The notes below the pieces were generated by a model. The model searched no databases. It saw nothing but the letters and a program-made list of their open reading frames with translations, and was not told the DNA's origin. Of a DNA stretch of 64,000 bases, positions 43,100-52,054 are shown in pieces. Source of the stretch: Gammaproteobacteria bacterium (GTDB taxonomy: Bacteria; Pseudomonadota; Gammaproteobacteria; UBA6429; Thiohalophilaceae); the NCBI GenBank assembly GCA_029880855.1, contig JAOUNS010000004.1, positions 240,723 through 304,722 of the forward strand, given 5' to 3'. The position numbers and the translations under genes are program-made. Position 1 is the stretch's first letter, and each line of letters begins with the position of its first letter.

Positions 43100-46003
43100 A
43101 TGTCAGCAATACACAACGCAACCGCCACTGACAGTGGCCGTATCGAAGTCAAGAATACGACCTGCTATATGTGCGCCTGCCGCTGCGGCATTCGTGTCAC
43201 GCTGCGTGACGGCGAAGTGCGTTATATCCAGGGTAACCCGGAACACCCCCTCAACAAGGGCGTGATCTGCGCCAAGGGCGCCTCCGGGATTATGAAACAG
43301 TATTCCCCGGCCCGCCTGACCAAACCCCTGCGCCGCAAGCCGGATGCACTGCGTGGCGATGCCCAATTCGAAGAGATTTCCTGGGATGAGGCCTTCGGCA
43401 TCATGGAAGAGCGTCTGGCTCACCTGCGCGCCACCGACCCCAAGAAATTCGCCCTGTTTACCGGTCGTGACCAGATGCAGGCCCTCACCGGCCTGTTCGC
43501 CAAACAGTTCGGCACCCCGAACTATGCCGCCCACGGCGGCTTCTGCTCAGTGAATATGGCTACGGGCATGATCTACACCATCGGCGGCTCCTTCTGGGAG
43601 TTCGGCGGCCCCGACCTGGAGCGCGCCAAGCTGTTCGTGATGATCGGCACCGCCGAGGACCATCACTCCAACCCGATGAAGATTGAACTGTCCAAATTCA
43701 AACGCAACGGCGGCCGGTTTATCTCCATCAATCCGGTACGTACCGGCTACTCGGCCATTGCCGACGAGTGGGTGCCCATCAAGCCCGGCACTGACGGCGC
43801 CCTGATGCTGGCCCTGATCCATGAGTTGATCCGCACCGGTCTGTATGACCGCGAATTCCTGGTGCAATACACCAATGCGGCGGAGTTGGTGAGTACTGAC
43901 GAAGCGTCCGATGACTTTGGGCTGTTTGTCCGTACCGACATCCCCCTCGACCCCCACTGTTTTGACCCTCAGGATCGGGTCTGGTGGGATCGCCACCAGG
44001 ACAAACCGGTGCACTCCCGGACCGAGGGTTGCGATCCGCGTCTGCTGGGTGAATTCAAACTGGGTGACGGCCGCAGCGCCAAGCCCTCTTTCCAGTTGCT
44101 GAAAGAACGCACCGACCAATACACCCCGGAATGGGCCGAGAGCGTCACCGGCATCCCGGCCGCCACCATCAAGCGGCTGGCCTATGAAATGGGCATCACC
44201 GCCCGTGACGAAAAAATCGAACTGCCCATCGCCTGGACCGACGCCTGGGGCAAGGACCACGACACCATTATCGGTAACCCGGTGGCCTTCCACTCCATGC
44301 GCGGCACGGCGGCCCACTCCAACGGCTTCCAGACCATCCGCGCCATGTCGATCCTGATGACCGTACTGGGCACCATTGATCGTCCCGGCGGTTTCCGCCA
44401 CAAGGCCCCCTTCCCGCGGCCGATCCCGCCCTGCGCCAAGACCCCCAACAGCATTCACGGTGTCAAACCCAACACCCCGCTGGGCGGCATGCCGCTGGGC
44501 TGGCCGGCCGACCCGAATGATCTGTTCGTGGATGACGCCGGCAACCCGATCCGCATCGACAAGGGCTTCAGCTGGGAATTCCCCCTTTCGGCCCACGGCC
44601 TGATGCACAATGCCATCACCAATGCCTGGCGCGGCGATCCCTACAAGATCGACACCCTGCTGATCTTCATGGCCAACATGGCGTGGAACTCGAGCATGAA
44701 TACGGCAGAAGTACGCAAGATGCTGAATGATCGCGACGAGAACGGCGAATATAAAATCCCGTTCATCATCGTGGCCGACGCCTTCCAGTCGGAAATGAGC
44801 GCCTACGCGGACCTGATCCTGCCGGACACCACCTATCTGGAACGCCACGACGTCATGTCCATGCTGGACCGCCCCATTTCCGAATACGATGGCCCGGTGG
44901 ACTCGGTGCGTATTCCGGTGGTACCGCCCAAGGGCGAGTGCAAACCCTTCCAGGAAGTGCTCATCGAGATGGGCTCTCGCCTCAAACTGCCCGCCTTTGT
45001 CGATCAGAACGGCAAGCGCAAGTACCGCGACTACCCCGACTTCATCGTCAACTACGAGACCGAACCCGGTTCCGGCATCGGCTTCCTGGCCGGCTGGCGC
45101 GGCAAGGGTGGCGAGAAGTTCATGAAGGGCGAGCCAAACCCCAATCAGTGGGAGATGTACGAGAAGAACAATTGCGTCTATCACTACCATCTGCCCAAGT
45201 CCTACCAGTACATGCGTAACTGGAACCGCGGCTATCTGAAGTGGGCCCAGGAACATCGCCTGATGCGCTTCGCCGAGCCCATCAACATTCACATCTATTC
45301 GGAAGTGTTGATGAAGTTCCGCCTCGCCGCCCAGGGCAAGACCGAAGGCAAACAGCCGCCGGAACATCTGCGCAAGCGTGTGGAAACCTATTTCGATCCG
45401 CTGCCCTTCTACTTTGAACCACTGGAAGCGCAACTGACCGACAAGCACAAGTACCCGCTCAATGCGATCACCCAGCGCCCCATGGCCATGTACCACTCCT
45501 GGGATTCACAGAACGCCTGGCTGCGGCAGATCCACACCTATAACTTTATGTATGTGCATCCGAAAACGGCACAAAAGGCCGGTATCGAGGATGGCGGCTG
45601 GATGTGGGCCGAATCCATGCATGGCAAGGTACGTTGTCTGTGCCGCTACACTGAAGCCGTCGAACCGGGCACCATCTGGACCTGGAACGCCATCGGCAAA
45701 TCCAAAGGCGCCTGGCGTCTGGATGACAACGCCAATGAATCGGAAAAAGGCTTCCTGCTCAACCATTTGATCTCGGAAGAACTGCCTTCCCATGATGCCG
45801 GTGAGCACGTCTCCAACTCCGATCCACTGACCGGACAGGCCGGCTGGTATGACGTACGCGTCCGTATCTACAAAGCCGGCGATAACGACGACAAAGTCAG
45901 TTATCCGCAGTTCGACGCCATGCCGGCACTACCGGGCACAGGCAAAACAAAGAAATGGCAAGCCTTCTTTGCCGGGTTGTTTACCGGGCAGAAAAACGGA
46001 TAA
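43100..46003 (+). CDS. soeA: sulfite dehydrogenase (quinone), molybdopterin subunit SoeA
   Basis: Catalytic subunit of the SoeABC complex, oxidising sulfite to sulfate on the cytoplasmic side of the inner membrane. 967 residues, DMSO-reductase/PsrA-type fold. N-terminal [4Fe-4S] motif CYMCACRCG then CAKG (about 22-57), GRDQMQALTGLFAKQFGTPNYAAHGG, ADEWVPIKPGTDGALMLA, C-terminal cofactor-binding domain (NAITQRPMAMYHSWDSQNAWLRQI). The N-terminus has no Tat twin-Arg signal, which distinguishes SoeA from periplasmic relatives. First gene of soeABC. Confidence 0.93.
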   Translation: MSAIHNATATDSGRIEVKNTTCYMCACRCGIRVTLRDGEVRYIQGNPEHPLNKGVICAKGASGIMKQYSPARLTKPLRRKPDALRGDAQFEEISWDEAFGIMEERLAHLRATDPKKFALFTGRDQMQALTGLFAKQFGTPNYAAHGGFCSVNMATGMIYTIGGSFWEFGGPDLERAKLFVMIGTAEDHHSNPMKIELSKFKRNGGRFISINPVRTGYSAIADEWVPIKPGTDGALMLALIHELIRTGLYDREFLVQYTNAAELVSTDEASDDFGLFVRTDIPLDPHCFDPQDRVWWDRHQDKPVHSRTEGCDPRLLGEFKLGDGRSAKPSFQLLKERTDQYTPEWAESVTGIPAATIKRLAYEMGITARDEKIELPIAWTDAWGKDHDTIIGNPVAFHSMRGTAAHSNGFQTIRAMSILMTVLGTIDRPGGFRHKAPFPRPIPPCAKTPNSIHGVKPNTPLGGMPLGWPADPNDLFVDDAGNPIRIDKGFSWEFPLSAHGLMHNAITNAWRGDPYKIDTLLIFMANMAWNSSMNTAEVRKMLNDRDENGEYKIPFIIVADAFQSEMSAYADLILPDTTYLERHDVMSMLDRPISEYDGPVDSVRIPVVPPKGECKPFQEVLIEMGSRLKLPAFVDQNGKRKYRDYPDFIVNYETEPGSGIGFLAGWRGKGGEKFMKGEPNPNQWEMYEKNNCVYHYHLPKSYQYMRNWNRGYLKWAQEHRLMRFAEPINIHIYSEVLMKFRLAAQGKTEGKQPPEHLRKRVETYFDPLPFYFEPLEAQLTDKHKYPLNAITQRPMAMYHSWDSQNAWLRQIHTYNFMYVHPKTAQKAGIEDGGWMWAESMHGKVRCLCRYTEAVEPGTIWTWNAIGKSKGAWRLDDNANESEKGFLLNHLISEELPSHDAGEHVSNSDPLTGQAGWYDVRVRIYKAGDNDDKVSYPQFDAMPALPGTGKTKKWQAFFAGLFTGQKNG

Positions 46004-46010
46004 GAAATGA

Positions 46011-46098
46011 CAACGCAGAGGCACAGAGTCGCAGAGAACACAGAGAATATTAATTTTTATTGCTCTGCGATCTCGGCGTCCTCTGCGGCTCTGCGTTG
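46011..46098. repeat. AACGCAGAG palindrome, copy 1 (soeA-soeB gap)
   Basis: CAACGCAGAGGCACAGAGTC...GCGGCTCTGCGTTG: 88-bp hairpin with matching arms and AT-rich loop. Tandem with copy 2. Confidence 0.8.
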
Positions 46099-46127
46099 AA
46101 ACAGTTATGGATAAAATGCCAAAAAGA

Positions 46128-46215
46128 CAACGCAGAGACACGAAGCCGCAGAGAACACAGAGGTTTTTGTATGTAATTTCTCTGCGATCTCGGCGTCCTC
46201 TGCGACTCTGCGTTG
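46128..46215. repeat. AACGCAGAG palindrome, copy 2 (soeA-soeB gap)
   Basis: CAACGCAGAGACACGAAGCC...GCGACTCTGCGTTG, same length and orientation as copy 1, differing mostly in the loop. Confidence 0.8.
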
Positions 46216-46241
46216 AAGATTTATTATATGAGTAAAGCGAT

Positions 46242-46973
46242 ATGACCCAACTAGCGTTAGTAATCGACTTGAATGTCTGTGTCGGCTGTCACGCCTGTGT
46301 GACCAGTTGCAAGGAGTGGAACACCTCCGGTCCGGCCGGTGCCATGTCCGATGACAATCCTTACGGCAAGGACCCCACCGGGACCTTCTTCAACCGTGTG
46401 CAGACCTACGAAATCGGTGAGTTTCCCCACACCGAGACCCTGCACTTCCCGAAGAGCTGTCTGCACTGTGAAGATCCACCCTGCGTACCGGTCTGCCCGA
46501 CGGGCGCCAGTTACAAACGCGAAGAAGACGGTATCGTGCTGGTGGACTACGACAAGTGTATCGGTTGCCGTTACTGCTCCTGGGCCTGCCCTTACGGTGT
46601 GCGTGAAATCGACGAACACCAAAAGGTGATGAAGAAATGCACCCTGTGTGTGGATCGTATCTACAACGAAGCCTTCCCTGAAGAAGAACGCAAACCGGCC
46701 TGTGTGCTGGCCTGCCCGACATCAGCGCGCCTGTTCGGTGACGTTCACGATCCGGAATCACCGATCTCCGTTACCATCCGTGAAGAAGGCGGTTATCAGT
46801 TGATGCCGGAATGGGGTACCAAACCGTCCAACCACTACCTGCCGCGTCGCAAGACCCGCAAACACATCCACGAGGATGAATTGCAACGTGCCGACAACCC
46901 GCTGAAGAAAGAACAGCGCGGACCGAGCGGCCCGATCGACGCACCGACTCTGGACGATTCGACTTCATGGTAA
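46242..46973 (+). CDS. soeB: sulfite dehydrogenase iron-sulfur subunit SoeB
   Basis: 243 residues with four [4Fe-4S] motifs: CVGCHACVTSCKEW (12-25), CLHCEDPPCVPVCP (about 74-87), CIGCRYCSWACPYG (about 107-120), and CTLCVDR with CVLACP (about 131-155). Carries electrons from SoeA to the SoeC membrane anchor. No Tat signal. It is separated from soeA by two palindromes (238 bases) and from soeC by one (131 bases), which is wide for a complex-encoding operon. Confidence 0.93.
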   Translation: MTQLALVIDLNVCVGCHACVTSCKEWNTSGPAGAMSDDNPYGKDPTGTFFNRVQTYEIGEFPHTETLHFPKSCLHCEDPPCVPVCPTGASYKREEDGIVLVDYDKCIGCRYCSWACPYGVREIDEHQKVMKKCTLCVDRIYNEAFPEEERKPACVLACPTSARLFGDVHDPESPISVTIREEGGYQLMPEWGTKPSNHYLPRRKTRKHIHEDELQRADNPLKKEQRGPSGPIDAPTLDDSTSW

Positions 46974-46990
46974 TGACATTGTTTACACCC

Positions 46991-47079
46991 CAACGCAGAG
47001 ACACAGAGTTCGCAGAGAACACAGAGAATTTTAATTTTAAAATCTCCGCGTCCTCTGTGTCCTCCGCGCCTCTGTGTTG
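46991..47079. repeat. AACGCAGAG palindrome, copy 3 (soeB-soeC gap)
   Basis: CAACGCAGAGACACAGAGTTC...CGCGCCTCTGTGTTG. Same family as copies 1 and 2. Confidence 0.8.
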
Positions 47080-47104
47080 AAAAAAAGTTTGGAGTATTAG
47101 CACC

Positions 47105-48082
47105 ATGCATCCCGCATTTAGCGTAATTTTCTTAACCACCTTAATCGGTGTTGGTCAGGGTGTGTTCCTGGCCCTGTTTACCGGTCAGAGTTATTCTGCG
47201 GTGGAGTTGTTGCCCACGCAAAGCAGCGCCACGTTTTATGGTAACGGCGCTATTATCGCCCTGCTGTTTTTGATCGGTGGTCTGATTTCCTCTTTCTTCC
47301 ACCTGGGTCACCCGGAACGGGCCTGGCGTGCAGCGAGTCAGTGGCGCACTTCATGGCTGTCACGGGAAGTCATCGCCCTGCCGATCCTGATGGGTCTGGT
47401 CTTCGTCTATGGTGTGATGCATCACTTCGGCTGGGATATGGTACTCCTCACCACTGACAAGGGCGCGAAACTGTCACTGACCCTGATCGTCGCCACGCTG
47501 GGCATGCTGTCCACCTTTGCCCTGTTCCTTTGCACCGGCATGATCTATGCCTGCCTGCGTTTCCTGCAGGAGTGGTACAGCCCCCTGACCGTGATCAACT
47601 ACACCCTGTTCGGCACCGCCTCAGGCTTCCTGCTCATGACCGCCTTTGCCAGCGTCAGCGCCCCGGACCTGATGGGCTTCTACGGCATCTGGACCATGAT
47701 CATCATGAGCGCCGTCTTCATCACCCGACTGGCCAGCCTGATCCGCAACGCCCGCATCAAATACAAATCCACCATGCAAACCGCCATCGGCATACGGCAC
47801 ACCAGGATTAAACAGAAATCCATGGGCTTCATGGGCGGCTCCGTCAACACCCGCGACTTCTTCCACCACATGAGCCTCGCCTTCATGAAAAACATGAAAT
47901 GGATCTTCATGGCACTGGTCGGCCCCATCCCGTTCATCCTGCTCTGGATCGGCATGAACGACAAAAGCACCGCTATGCTGCTCACCGCCTTTGTCGTCAT
48001 GTACATCGGCCTGCTCGCAGAACGCTGGTTCTTCTTTGCACAGGCGAATCATCCGCAGAATTTATATTACCAGACGGTGTGA
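47105..48082 (+). CDS. soeC: sulfite dehydrogenase membrane subunit SoeC
   Basis: 325 residues, NrfD/DmsC-type anchor with about eight membrane helices (FSVIFLTTLIGVGQGVFLALF, FYGNGAIIALLFLIGGLISSFFHLGHPERAW, and so on). The HLGHPERAW motif is typical of DmsC-like subunits that bind quinone. GGAG site before ATG 47105. Its last 70 codons (from 47871) are repeated at 52089-52300 with only silent differences, so the present 3' end was probably supplied by recombination. A REP-like hairpin and a terminator follow. Confidence 0.92.
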   Translation: MHPAFSVIFLTTLIGVGQGVFLALFTGQSYSAVELLPTQSSATFYGNGAIIALLFLIGGLISSFFHLGHPERAWRAASQWRTSWLSREVIALPILMGLVFVYGVMHHFGWDMVLLTTDKGAKLSLTLIVATLGMLSTFALFLCTGMIYACLRFLQEWYSPLTVINYTLFGTASGFLLMTAFASVSAPDLMGFYGIWTMIIMSAVFITRLASLIRNARIKYKSTMQTAIGIRHTRIKQKSMGFMGGSVNTRDFFHHMSLAFMKNMKWIFMALVGPIPFILLWIGMNDKSTAMLLTAFVVMYIGLLAERWFFFAQANHPQNLYYQTV

Positions 48083-48093
48083 CCTTTCTCTAT

Positions 48094-48128
48094 CCCCTCT
48101 CCCTCAGGGAGAGGGCTGGGGTGAGGGG
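48094..48128. repeat. REP-type CCCTCTCCC hairpin
   Basis: CCCCTCTCCCTCAGGGAGAGGG with flanking CTGGGGTGAGGGG, a common gammaproteobacterial REP. A second partial unit (CCCCCGACGGGGGAGGGTGAGGG) is at about 48177-48200. Confidence 0.7.
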
Positions 48129-48137
48129 AATAAAAAC

Positions 48138-48162
48138 AAGCGCCTGCGGGCGCTTTTTTATT
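48138..48162 (+). terminator. terminator after soeC
   Basis: AAGCGCC-TGC-GGGCGCTTTTTTA stem and T tract between the two REP units. Confidence 0.75.
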
Positions 48163-48253
48163 CAAATAATCACATCCCCCGACGGGGGAGGGTGAGGGAG
48201 GGGCGAAAAAAAACAAAAAGCGCCAAACGACGTTCTTTTTATTTTCTTTTATC

Positions 48254-48502
48254 TCATAACGTGTCATGGGAACAAACCAGAACACCCTCACCAAACTCTT
48301 TCACCGCCAGTTTTTCCAGTTTGTCATAAACAAGCGAAATTTGCATGATATCTTCAGCACAATCCGCCTGTTCATCCTCATCAGCATTTTCGTCATCAAT
48401 AACTTTTCTGCATTGTGACTCAAGCTCTCTTAATGCATGTAATGTATATCGTGCATTCCCTTCAGTTAACTCCAGAGTAATTGATTTTACAGTTGATTTC
48501 AT
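48254..48502 (-). CDS. small acidic protein, candidate antitoxin/immunity partner
   Basis: 82 residues, strongly acidic in the middle (DDENADEDEQADCAED), helical, no signal. It starts 3 bases past the stop of the 48506-48901 gene, so the two are cotranscribed. Size, charge and position fit an antitoxin for the upstream toxin-like protein. No family recognised. Confidence 0.55.
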   Translation of the reverse strand: MKSTVKSITLELTEGNARYTLHALRELESQCRKVIDDENADEDEQADCAEDIMQISLVYDKLEKLAVKEFGEGVLVCSHDTL

Positions 48503-48505
48503 AAT

Positions 48506-48901
48506 TTACACCAATTGAATTTTCCCACCTTCTTTGACTTTAATATATTTCGCAGAGCTCACACCCATGTTCTCAAGCAAGCCTTTATATTCATCTAACG
48601 GCATATTTTTTATTGGACATAGCATATAGTGGCCTGGCTCATCATTGACTAATTTTAGATTAGCAACGACCTGGGTATTTTTCTTAAACCGCCATGCAAA
48701 TCCGGTAAGACCTTTCTCCAAAACTTTTTCCAATGTATATAAGCTAACCCCTTTACCATTAGCTCTGATCATCGTAACACCGTTAATAATGTATGTATCT
48801 ACTTCTCCGACTTTAATTTTTGTTAATCTGTGTGAATTGGAATTGCCCATACGATGGACTTCTTCAGGGAAAATTAGAAACTCTTCATTCAGGATTGTCA
48901 T
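48506..48901 (-). CDS. Tse2-like ADP-ribosyltransferase toxin candidate
   Basis: 131 residues from ATG 48901 behind GGAGG. The stretch ANGKGVSLYTLEKVL, then FAWRFKKNTQVVANLKLVND, then GHYMLCPIKNMPLDEYKGLLENM, follows the C-terminal pattern of Tse2-fold toxins (GxSL, a basic strand before LxxxxD, and HYxxxPxxxMPLxxF). Tse2 is a cytoplasmic NAD-dependent toxin first seen as a type VI effector; free-standing toxin-antitoxin versions are known. The catalytic residues cannot be verified by eye. The partner gene follows at once. AT-rich relative to the soe genes. Confidence 0.45.
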   Translation of the reverse strand: MTILNEEFLIFPEEVHRMGNSNSHRLTKIKVGEVDTYIINGVTMIRANGKGVSLYTLEKVLEKGLTGFAWRFKKNTQVVANLKLVNDEPGHYMLCPIKNMPLDEYKGLLENMGVSSAKYIKVKEGGKIQLV

Positions 48902-49593
48902 TTTTCTCCTCCATGTTCGACTGTTCTATTAAATAGATGGGTGGAAGTTTAGTGCCTCAAAACTTCAAGATATCGAAAGCAAATTGAGTATATTGCTTGA
49001 GATAGAATATTCCACATCTCAATTGATGGCAAATATTTCCTTATTATTATTCAGTCAATGTTAGTCATTCAATATACTTTGGTCAAAAATAAATCACATT
49101 TTCTTTGATTGATTCTAAATCTCATCAGAATATAGAATTTATTCAGATTTTGAAGGATGAGTGCTTCTTTTGCCACGCTTAGCATTGGACTGCTCGTACG
49201 TATTAGGTTTGGCGTATTAGGATGGGTGTCTCGATAAGTCGGCTTCCGGCCCGGCAGTTTCAGAAAATTAAGATGGATGACCAATTATTCGTTCGCCGTT
49301 TGAACTGTTTATTTTAGGTATAAAAACTGCAGGAAAAAAGTTTTCATTCGGTGTCTTATTTATTTGTTTCATAGAAAGGTATAGTGGAGTGCACTAGGCA
49401 ATTTGAAACCAATCGAAATGTATGTTTAACTTAAATCTATCTATGACAAAGAATCGTCGTTCGAATTTGCACAAGATATAGCCAGTGATCCTTCATATGC
49501 CAGTTTGTCGAAATGTGTTCTGATCCCATAAATGTGACATAAGTGATACAAATACATATATTAAACTTAACCGGTTGACTTAGCGAGGTTGTT
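48902..49593. other. AT-rich spacer, no clear gene
   Basis: 692 bases. Short minus-strand frames end near 49140 and 49069 with plausible-looking C-termini but no start or ribosome site; they may be the remains of a decayed gene. Confidence 0.4.
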
Positions 49594-51015
49594 ATGGGCA
49601 ATAATTCATCCAAACCATCCAATGTGTTGAGAAATCTTGTTGTTAATTTTCTCATTTTGTTAGTGACCATTTCTATATGTACATATGTGTATATGAAAGT
49701 ACCATCGGAAATGCAGCATATTGTTCTCCTTATTATAGTGATGCTGATTTTTGGTTTTTTGGAGAGGATATATCTGCATCGTAAATTCGAGAATTGGGTT
49801 GAGGATATATTAGAAGATCAAAAAAGCTCTTTATCCTCATTTAATGAGGATCTTTCTAGTAAATTAGATGAAATTAAAAAAATTTCAATTATATTTAACG
49901 ATGCTTCAAATTGCGGATTGTTTAAAATTTACAAGGATCGAAGATCAGCGAAAGACGATATTCTGAATTCTATAATTAATAGTGAATATCGAGTTTATTT
50001 ACTTGGTGTATCATTTTCTGAGGATATTAGTATAAAAAACTTGTCGGAAATACTAGCGTCAAAGATTAGTGACAAGCCCAGTTACACTGTCAAAGTCTTG
50101 ATGCTAGATGCACTTAGAAGTCCAGCTATATATCGCTCCTTGGTAGAAAGTAATGAAGAAGATCGGGATAAGATTATTGAAGACAATAGAAATTGTGAGT
50201 TTGAGTTGAATAGGTATTTTGATACAAGAATGTATAAAGATTTTTCGGATAGCATTGGAAAACTTAAAAATATGCCTAATTTAACATCGTCAGTAAAATT
50301 TTATGCTCATATGCCTACATGCTGGATGGTTGTTGTTGATAATGCTGTATATTTTCAACCTTATACATTAGGCACCTGTGATAGATATATTGAAAGCCAT
50401 AAAGAGAACAGATGTTTTGGTGCAGCTATGCCCGTATATAAATTCCTTAACACATCAAACTCAGACACCTATGAAATACTTGAAGATCACTTTAATAAGA
50501 CATGGAGCACTTCTAATATTGATATGTTTCACGCAGGATACAGAGATGTTGGTAAAGTCGGGGCGCTTAAAAAGATTATTATGGAACGTGGCTCATGGTT
50601 TGAACATGTGTGTAAATCTCTATCAGAGACAAAGAAGTATGAAAGAATGCATATTCGACAAAAATGTCATACCAAAAACAAGTATCAGATAGAAATTGAA
50701 AATAACAATTGCAAGGTTTCTGGTAAGCTAGTTGATTTCTCAAGTGGAAATATAGGGGTAGAATTAACAGATAAAGATCATAAATTTACTATAAATGATG
50801 AAGTCGTAGTAACCAAGCCTATTGCGAAGAGTAGTGCGGCAGAATTTATATTTAGGAATTTAATAGACGACTGTGGAGGTCAATATATTGTTAAAAGGAT
50901 TGAAGATGAATTATCAGTCATAAGCAAGAATAAAAAAATTGTAAAGCTAGGGCTTGAAGCAGCATTTGAATTAAACACAAAAAACAAAATAGACACACGT
51001 CTTAAAAGTCCATAA
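49594..51015 (+). CDS. membrane protein with PLD-like region and PilZ-like C-terminus
   Basis: 473 residues, very AT-rich. Two membrane helices (about 14-34 and 39-60), a short coiled coil (65-95), a central alpha/beta domain (about 105-300; EYRVYLLGVSFSEDISIKNL, YTVKVLMLDALRSPAIYR) of the kind found in phospholipase-D-like proteins with degenerate sites, and a C-terminal region with ERMHIRQK (RxxxR) followed after about 27 residues by VDFSSGNIGVEL, the two-part signature of PilZ c-di-GMP-binding domains (the final Gly of DxSxxG is shifted). It may be a membrane effector controlled by c-di-GMP. No partner gene in the same direction. Confidence 0.6.
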   Translation: MGNNSSKPSNVLRNLVVNFLILLVTISICTYVYMKVPSEMQHIVLLIIVMLIFGFLERIYLHRKFENWVEDILEDQKSSLSSFNEDLSSKLDEIKKISIIFNDASNCGLFKIYKDRRSAKDDILNSIINSEYRVYLLGVSFSEDISIKNLSEILASKISDKPSYTVKVLMLDALRSPAIYRSLVESNEEDRDKIIEDNRNCEFELNRYFDTRMYKDFSDSIGKLKNMPNLTSSVKFYAHMPTCWMVVVDNAVYFQPYTLGTCDRYIESHKENRCFGAAMPVYKFLNTSNSDTYEILEDHFNKTWSTSNIDMFHAGYRDVGKVGALKKIIMERGSWFEHVCKSLSETKKYERMHIRQKCHTKNKYQIEIENNNCKVSGKLVDFSSGNIGVELTDKDHKFTINDEVVVTKPIAKSSAAEFIFRNLIDDCGGQYIVKRIEDELSVISKNKKIVKLGLEAAFELNTKNKIDTRLKSP

Positions 51016-51093
51016 AGACAAGCAAAACCCCTTCACCATTGTCTGGACAACAAATAACAACAAATAACGGGACAACGGGGTCATGGGGACAAC

Positions 51094-51118
51094 GGGGTCA
51101 GGTCTTGCACTGCCACAT
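51094..51118 (+). repeat. left inverted repeat of the Y1 transposase element
   Basis: GGGGTCAGGTCTTGCACTGC plus CACAT; 24 of 25 bases match the reverse complement of 52055-52079. It overlaps the end of the transposase stop codon and is preceded by two direct GGGACAACGGGGTCA units. Confidence 0.8.
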
Positions 51119-51960
51119 CATTCCTGTGATTTTGGATTAACAATTCGGCTCACTGTGCTGTAATGGCAACCAATATAATCTGCTATCTCTTTTAGTGTGT
51201 ATCTACCTGTTCCGTAGGCAACTTGTATTGCCCGATGTTTATCACCAAATTCTTCCATATAATCGCAAAGTGGTCGTGCTACCTCACGTTTCTGTGCCAG
51301 AGGGACTTCCAGCAAGTCTGATGCCGTATCAATCCTTTGCTGCATTCGACTTACAAAGTTTTCATCGCCCAGGTAAATCTGCTGTCGCAGGTGTGTCCAT
51401 ACTGATGGTTGATTTTTCCCTTCTGCGATAAAGCGTATATAGCTTTGTTGTGCTTGAGTTCGACTGGAAGAGAATTGCTGGAGTAAATAATCAGTTTGAA
51501 GCCATGATGCGCTGGTTTCCTTGCCGATCATGTAACGATAGCTGCTCCATGGCCATTGCCCTGCTGTTTTGACCATCTGTGCCCTGACAGGATTCAGGAC
51601 GACGTATCGGGCCAATTCCAACAGATAGGTTTCAGCCTGGACCAGAATTGACTTATAACGTCCCTGGAATACATGCCCCACCCGGCCATGACTGCGGTTG
51701 AATCGCTGTGTATAGACACCATTTAATTGCCGCATCCCTCTTGAAAGATTTGCAACCGGTGTCTCAATAACCAGGTGATAATGATTCGTCATAAGGCAAA
51801 ATGCATGACAACGCCAATTATACTTGTCGCATATTTCACCTAAAAGCGTGATGAAACCTTCAAAATCTCTCTCATTTAGATAGATTGCTTCTCGTCGATT
51901 ACCGCGAGAAGTGACGTGGTAAATACCACCGGGGATTTCCAGACGCAGAGGTCTTGACAT
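51118..51960 (-). CDS. REP-associated tyrosine (Y1/RAYT) transposase
   Basis: 280 residues. HUH motif in CLMTNHYHLVIETP, the residues after GRVGHVFQGRYKSILV containing the catalytic Tyr (ETYLLELARYVVLNP), and a C-terminal helix-turn-helix (YTLKEIADYIGCHYSTVSRIV) as in DnaA-like/RAYT tails. RAYTs are single-copy, domesticated relatives of IS200/IS605 transposases that cut and move REP-type hairpins. Here the gene is enclosed in a 25-bp inverted repeat and the window holds many palindromes with the same GGGGTCAG tip, the likely substrates. Confidence 0.88.
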   Translation of the reverse strand: MSRPLRLEIPGGIYHVTSRGNRREAIYLNERDFEGFITLLGEICDKYNWRCHAFCLMTNHYHLVIETPVANLSRGMRQLNGVYTQRFNRSHGRVGHVFQGRYKSILVQAETYLLELARYVVLNPVRAQMVKTAGQWPWSSYRYMIGKETSASWLQTDYLLQQFSSSRTQAQQSYIRFIAEGKNQPSVWTHLRQQIYLGDENFVSRMQQRIDTASDLLEVPLAQKREVARPLCDYMEEFGDKHRAIQVAYGTGRYTLKEIADYIGCHYSTVSRIVNPKSQE

Positions 51961-52054
51961 GGCAGCAACTCCTTTTGCTGATTATTTTTTATACACCCGT
52001 TCCACAGGTGTTCTGATAGTTTTATAACACTCTCTGATTTGCAGGTCAAAACTC

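Noticed and set aside
42778..43152. 124-codon minus-strand frame crossing the soeA start
   Set aside because: Overlaps the soeA N-terminus, lacks a ribosome site and resembles no protein.
43547..45496. 649-codon minus-strand frame opposite soeA
   Set aside because: Antisense shadow of soeA in GC-rich, codon-biased DNA; composition is atypical and soeA motifs are clear.
46011..46215. tandem AACGCAGAG units considered as a CRISPR array
   Set aside because: Only two units, each itself a long palindrome with AT loop; no regular spacer-repeat pattern and no cas genes.
49069..49284. 71-codon minus-strand frame in the spacer before the PilZ-like gene
   Set aside because: No start signal and no family; possibly part of a decayed gene but cannot be supported.
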